Origin: Opitutaceae bacterium UBA3033
GTDB taxonomy: Bacteria; Verrucomicrobiota; Verrucomicrobiia; Opitutales; Opitutaceae
NCBI GenBank assembly: GCA_002367815.1
Contig: DFDG01000179.1
Location: 1-9,797 of the forward strand
DNA: 9,797 bases
Direction: 5' to 3'
The position numbers and the translations under genes are program-made. The notes beneath the pieces were generated by a model, which was not told the origin of the DNA, did not search any database, and saw only the letters and a list, made by a program, of their open reading frames with translations. Shown one piece after another: positions 6,363-9,797 of the stretch (within the stretch, counting starts at the first letter, position 1; every line of letters starts with the position of its first letter).

Positions 6363-8432
6363 TTATGAAGCAGGGGATGTCTGTTGGATGACCGGCCGAG
6401 TCTCGAGCCACTTCAGGTTGAAGCGGTAGTGGAGGCAACTGTTGACCAAATGAATCACGCCATCCGGGGTTTGATGTGTGTAAGTGTAGCCACCGGGTTC
6501 TGCATGGGTGTCGTCCATTTTGAAAAAATGATGATGGCCGCCGCCAAACAACCGCTTGGTCGGTCCGCCCGCAGTGATCAACTTACGCACCGGCCAAGTC
6601 TCACCTTCGTCGTAAGATACCGCGGCATAGAGACCATAGCCGGTGTATTCGTTTTCATTCGCGTCGAGAAAAGTCCAGCCGTGGTGATTCACGGCCAGCT
6701 CTTCATCACCCGCTTCCTCTGGCAGTGGAGCGATTTTACTGTGTCCGGGCCGGGTTAATTCGCTCGTGTATAACACGAGTAGCAGAGCCCCATTTTTTAA
6801 GCGCAACATGGACGGGCGTTGACCGAAACGTATTTTTGGAAAGGGGCTTCGTGTGTAGGTCCAACTGGCCCCACCGTCCTTGGAGCGACTGAAGATCAGG
6901 TTGTCCTCGATCGTGGCGCGTCGGCCGATTCCGAGGAGAGTGCCGTCCTTCAATGTGACTGCGACCCCGTGGGCCCCGGCGATGGCCCCGGCCGTCTTGC
7001 TTTCTTTTGCGAGGTTTTCCAATTGATGATCGATGCGGGTGATCTCAGTCCAATTTTCGCCTTCGTCCTGACTGCGATAAAGAGCGGTCGCGCCGCAATC
7101 ACCCGTCTTTTCCGGATCCGTTATCCAATAGTCAGCGGGTTGATAGATCGCGCCATCTACACCGCGAAACATGACCATGTGGGCGGGTTGGCCGGGACGC
7201 ACGTTGGGCAACACCATTTTCGGTTGGGACCAATTGCAGCCATTGTCTTCACTGAAACTGGCCATGACGGGAGCCGTGGACCAGTCACCCTGAGGCGCAA
7301 GATTGTTGAGCCAGATCAAACGACCTCGGCCGTTGTGCCACAAAGACGAACTGCACAACTCGCGATCGGCAGCTTCAAAGAATTGTGACGGCGCATCGTA
7401 GTCCTTCGCGCCGGCTCTCAAGCGCGCGCCGAGAATTGCGCTGGTGCGGCAACCATCCCGGGCTGCGCTCCACCAGATTGTCAGGATGTCGCCGTTGGGG
7501 CACCAGGTTGAAGTGGGGCAGTGATTCGTGGCGTAAAAGCGAATGCCTGGTCGTGAGTCCAACGGCGGTGGGGTGGCGAAAGAAAGAATTTCACCGAAAT
7601 AGGGCACATCTGCCGCCGGTCCATTCGACCAATCGTGTGGTTGCTGTGAAACAGTTTGTTGCCACAATCTCGGTGCGGTTGCCTGAGCTTTGGTCGCGGG
7701 TAGCTCGGCATAAACCACGCGAAATCCAATCCGCTCATGACGAAAGTCAGCCACGATGCTCGTGCGATTTCCGCTGCGCAGATAGGCGGGCGTGTCTGCG
7801 TCTGAACCACCGCGCACCACCTTCGTGAGACTTGTGGCGCGACCGATGGGATCAGTCACGTTGGTTTCGGGATAGGCCCCATAGTTGTCGAAGCACCATT
7901 CCTCGACGTTGCCGTGCATGTCGTGAAGCCCCCACGCATTGGGAGGAGACAACCCGACCCGTCGCGAGTCGCGCTTTAGAAATTCAACGGGTAGCTCATC
8001 CCCGGTATGGAAGAGCGTAGTGGTTCCGGCGCGGCAGGCGTATTCCCATTCCGCTTCCGTCGGCAGTCGGCAGGTTACGCCTTCCTTTTTGCCCAGCCAT
8101 GCGCAGAAGCGCATCGCCTCGTGCCAGTTGACGTTGCCCACCGCTGCGTCGTCTTCGGAACTCCATGTTGAGCGCACGTGATCGTGATCATACTGTTCAT
8201 ACTGCACGTTGGTCACTTCGGTCGCGCCTAGCAGGAAGGGCTTGGAAATGGTCACGCGATGGATGGGTGCTTCGTCGAGTTCCCAGCCCAGAACTTCGCT
8301 TAACACCAGCTCTCCCCGGCCCGCTGCGAGAACTTGGTCGTGATAATCCTGCCAGCTGCCCTTGAACTCAGAGCCGCGAAGAAATTCTCCCGCGGGAATT
8401 GAGACCATTTTTATGTCGAGTAAATTATTCAA
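6363..8432 (-). CDS. FGE-like (SUMF1-type) domain fused to BNR/sialidase-like propeller
   Basis: A 689-residue two-domain protein. Residues 8-240 form a formylglycine-generating-enzyme-like domain: MVSIPAGEFLRGS, EAPIHRVTISKPFLLGATEVTN, VNWHEAMRFCAWLG, CRLPTEAEWEYACRAGT, WGLHDMHGNVEEW, VVRGGS and HERIGFRVV. The region that holds the paired copper-binding cysteines in true FGEs reads SGNRTSIVADF without cysteine, so sulfatase activation is unlikely; a binding or structural role fits better. Residues about 290-680 form a sialidase-like propeller with four Asp-boxes (SxDxGxxW) at 394-401, 454-461, 517-524 and 606-613, plus GQRPSMLRLKNG. The catalytic arginine triad could not be assigned. Sialidases of this group are normally exported, yet there is no signal peptide: the TTG start (8432) falls at NNLLDIKMVSIPAG, which looks like the mature start of a secreted protein. 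The ATG at 8408 is an alternative start. The missing leader suggests 5' truncation just downstream of the nuclease-like gene. Confidence 0.88.
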   Translation of the reverse strand: MNNLLDIKMVSIPAGEFLRGSEFKGSWQDYHDQVLAAGRGELVLSEVLGWELDEAPIHRVTISKPFLLGATEVTNVQYEQYDHDHVRSTWSSEDDAAVGNVNWHEAMRFCAWLGKKEGVTCRLPTEAEWEYACRAGTTTLFHTGDELPVEFLKRDSRRVGLSPPNAWGLHDMHGNVEEWCFDNYGAYPETNVTDPIGRATSLTKVVRGGSDADTPAYLRSGNRTSIVADFRHERIGFRVVYAELPATKAQATAPRLWQQTVSQQPHDWSNGPAADVPYFGEILSFATPPPLDSRPGIRFYATNHCPTSTWCPNGDILTIWWSAARDGCRTSAILGARLRAGAKDYDAPSQFFEAADRELCSSSLWHNGRGRLIWLNNLAPQGDWSTAPVMASFSEDNGCNWSQPKMVLPNVRPGQPAHMVMFRGVDGAIYQPADYWITDPEKTGDCGATALYRSQDEGENWTEITRIDHQLENLAKESKTAGAIAGAHGVAVTLKDGTLLGIGRRATIEDNLIFSRSKDGGASWTYTRSPFPKIRFGQRPSMLRLKNGALLLVLYTSELTRPGHSKIAPLPEEAGDEELAVNHHGWTFLDANENEYTGYGLYAAVSYDEGETWPVRKLITAGGPTKRLFGGGHHHFFKMDDTHAEPGGYTYTHQTPDGVIHLVNSCLHYRFNLKWLETRPVIQQTSPAS

Positions 8433-8460
8433 AGGAATTGATTTCTGCCGGGCGGAATGG

Positions 8461-9093
8461 CTATTGCTTAAAACTACGTGGCTTCGATGCGACGTTCACG
8501 GTGTAGGGAACGCCCCATAGAACGGGTGGGGTTTGGATTTTAGGATCAGCTTCAGGCGCGAAGTATTTGAAGACTTTGGTGAAGCTCAAGCTGCATTGCA
8601 GTCGGCGTTGGCCGCGCGAATCGATCTTGGGATTTAGCGTGATGATACTCGTGTTGAAAGGCTGGGACTGCTTCATGGCCTGTGCCCGTTGGCGCACTTC
8701 GAGGTAGTCGATCGATCGATCTTTGATCAGGCCATCGAGACGTTCGAGATCGGCTCGGGTAATTTCGCCCCAGAGTGTCTTCATCGCTTCCGGAGTGATG
8801 GCGGGTGCCACGATATTGACGAAACGTTTTTCGGCGTTCTCCTGTTGCCAGTAGCCGATGATTAGAATGAAGGGTTCGTCGATATCGAATTGCCGCACCG
8901 CATCACCGAGAACGACAGGAGTGTGGTATTTTGTGGCCTTGGGATTAACCGGATAGCCACCGTGGTTTTTTTTGATTGCAGCTGGGATGTCCCATTTTTG
9001 CGTGTAGTCGGGCGTAACAAAGCCTTCGAAAAACGTATCGCGCACCCATTTTTCAAACACCAGACCGTGTTGCTGAACCTCCGCTGCGTTAAT
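8461..9093 (-). CDS. PD-(D/E)xK restriction endonuclease-like protein, N-terminus possibly lost
   Basis: About 210 residues that read as a restriction-endonuclease-fold protein. Numbered from the codon at 9093, the protein begins INAAEVQQHGLVFEKWVRDTFF, typical of the first helix with its conserved glutamate (E14). Then come KWDIP (D35, 8989-8991) and PVNPKATKY (K52, 8938-8940), which match the spacing of a D...(D/E)xK site, although the (D/E) position is Asn (N50). FILIIGYWQQ, a helix-rich stretch, and the C-terminal NPKIDSRGQRRLQCSLSF complete it; the stop is TAG at 8461-8463. The assignment is from pattern memory, without a search. The frame stays open to 9780, but beyond 9093 it is only the antisense of the Gfo/Idh gene. 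No ATG, GTG or TTG lies at the expected start (the codon at 9093 is ATT), so the start is missing or non-standard. No cognate methyltransferase is in the window. Confidence 0.55.
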   Translation of the reverse strand: MNAAEVQQHGLVFEKWVRDTFFEGFVTPDYTQKWDIPAAIKKNHGGYPVNPKATKYHTPVVLGDAVRQFDIDEPFILIIGYWQQENAEKRFVNIVAPAITPEAMKTLWGEITRADLERLDGLIKDRSIDYLEVRQRAQAMKQSQPFNTSIITLNPKIDSRGQRRLQCSLSFTKVFKYFAPEADPKIQTPPVLWGVPYTVNVASKPRSFKQ

Positions 9094-9110
9094 GTTGGCG
9101 ATAAGCGGGT
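9093..9110. other. Head-to-head junction between nuclease-like and Gfo/Idh genes
   Basis: Recognisable nuclease sequence on the minus strand ends at about 9093 and recognisable Gfo/Idh sequence on the plus strand begins by about 9100-9115. There is no room for either gene's start region, ribosome binding site or promoter. I therefore mark this as a probable rearrangement breakpoint or assembly join. No repeat or target-site duplication is obvious at it. Confidence 0.45.
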
Positions 9111-9797
9111 CACCATCACGCATTCGGATTATCCGGCCATGCTCGCCGCCGTTGAGTGCGACGCGGTGGTCGTGGGCGAGTGGTTTGCCAAACGGGGCCG
9201 GGTGGTGATCGACAGTCTCAAGGCCGGTCGCCATGTGCTTGCCGACAAGCCGATGTGCACCACCTTGGCGGAATATGAGGAGATTGTCCGCATCGCGACG
9301 GAGAGGAAACTCACCGTTGGCATGATGCTCGATATGCGCGACTCGGGGGTGTTTATCAAAGTACGGGAAATGGTCCGCGCGGGTGAAATCGGTGTGGTGC
9401 AGGCCGCGTCCCTCGGCGGGCAGCATCCGCTTCTGCCGGGCTTGCGCGCCAGTTGGTATCATGAAGAGGGCAAACATGGTGGCTCGATCAACGACATCGC
9501 CCTGCATGGGCTCGATCTCGTGCCTTGGATCACGGGGCTGGAATTCAGTCGGGTGACCGCAGCCCGCGAATGGGCGGTGGGCGTGCCGGCGGATTCGCAT
9601 TTTAAAAATGCCGGACAGTGCATGTTGGAATTGGAGAACGGTGCGGGCTTGATGCTCGACGTGTCTTACGTGGCCCCGAGCAGTCAGGGCTACACGCTGC
9701 CGATGTATTGGCGGCTTACGCTCTGGGGCAGCAAGGGCGTGCTGGAGACCAGTCTGACTGCGAAAGAAATTTCGCTGCACATGGAAGGCGAGAAGAC
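9100..9797 (+). CDS. Gfo/Idh/MocA family oxidoreductase, 5'-truncated and running off the right edge
   Basis: A sugar-type NAD(P)-dependent dehydrogenase fragment. The frame beginning with positions congruent to 1 mod 3 reads VTITHSDYPAMLAAVECDAVVVGEW, then SLKAGRHVLADKPMCTTLAEYEEI with the family's (E/D)KP lysine at 9247-9249. WYHEEGKHGGSINDIALHGLDLVPW follows, with the conserved D (9493), H (9505) and D (9514) of the GGxxxDxxxH motif. VSYVAPSSQGYTLPMYWRLTLWG and LETS continue to the window end. Missing is the first 60 or so residues with the GxGxxG dinucleotide-binding motif. Upstream of about 9100 the frame is only antisense to the nuclease-like gene. No ribosome binding site precedes any usable start (ATG at 9139 is internal). 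As it stands it would not bind cofactor normally. It differs from the Gfo/Idh domain at the left edge, so the window ends are not the same gene. Confidence 0.8.

Noticed and set aside
6819..7388. 189-codon plus-strand ORF
   Set aside because: Antisense to the sialidase propeller, whose Asp-boxes are clear on the other strand; no protein-like motifs in this frame.
8708..8721. Short CGATCGATCGATC run
   Set aside because: A chance tandem GATC run inside the nuclease-like coding region; too short to suggest a repeat element or an origin.
1..9797. Gfo/Idh sequence at both ends, suggesting a circular element or direct repeat
   Set aside because: The left fragment (DVGCYPVSLARL type) and the right fragment (NDIALHGLDLVPW type) belong to different subfamilies and do not continue one another.

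Overview
The window is most likely from a Verrucomicrobia/Opitutales-type bacterium or a close PVC relative. This is an inference from gene content: a Gfo/Idh/MocA-aldo/keto reductase fusion, heparinase II/III proteins, an FGE-like/sialidase fusion, a DoxX protein, and generally high GC with TTG/ATG starts. No rRNA, tRNA, CRISPR array or recognisable insertion sequence was seen.

Layout. Positions 3-1520 (+) hold the C-terminal part of a Gfo/Idh/MocA oxidoreductase fused to a complete aldo/keto reductase; the 5' end is outside the window. A gap of about 200 bp with a perfect GC-rich inverted repeat follows. A two-gene (+) operon at 1723-3311 encodes an unrecognised multi-pass membrane protein and a DoxX-family membrane protein, coupled by an ATGA overlap. 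Its last 59 bp overlap, tail to tail, a complete heparinase II/III-family lyase on the minus strand (3253-5157/5175). Upstream of that, at 5265-6095 (-), is a second heparinase of which only the C-terminal domain remains. It is preceded by a short ORF with its own ribosome binding site and a promoter-like sequence, in a different frame. An AT-rich spacer leads to a formylglycine-generating-enzyme-like domain fused to a four-Asp-box sialidase-type propeller (6363-8432, -), which has no signal peptide. Next is a PD-(D/E)xK nuclease-like gene (8461 to about 9093, -). It abuts, head to head, a second Gfo/Idh/MocA gene (about 9100 to the window end, +) that lacks its N-terminal NAD-binding motif.

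Together the genes suggest a carbohydrate-scavenging region: polysaccharide lyases, a glycosidase-like propeller protein, and sugar oxidoreductases for the released sugars. The right half shows repeated loss of gene 5' ends: the second heparinase, the sialidase fusion and the right-hand Gfo/Idh gene. The nuclease-like gene sits exactly between two of these broken ends. Either the island was rearranged and is decaying, or the contig is chimeric at these points; sequence alone cannot decide. Nothing here is clearly a wholly new system. The most unusual items are the two domain fusions and the nuclease gene wedged between truncated sugar genes.
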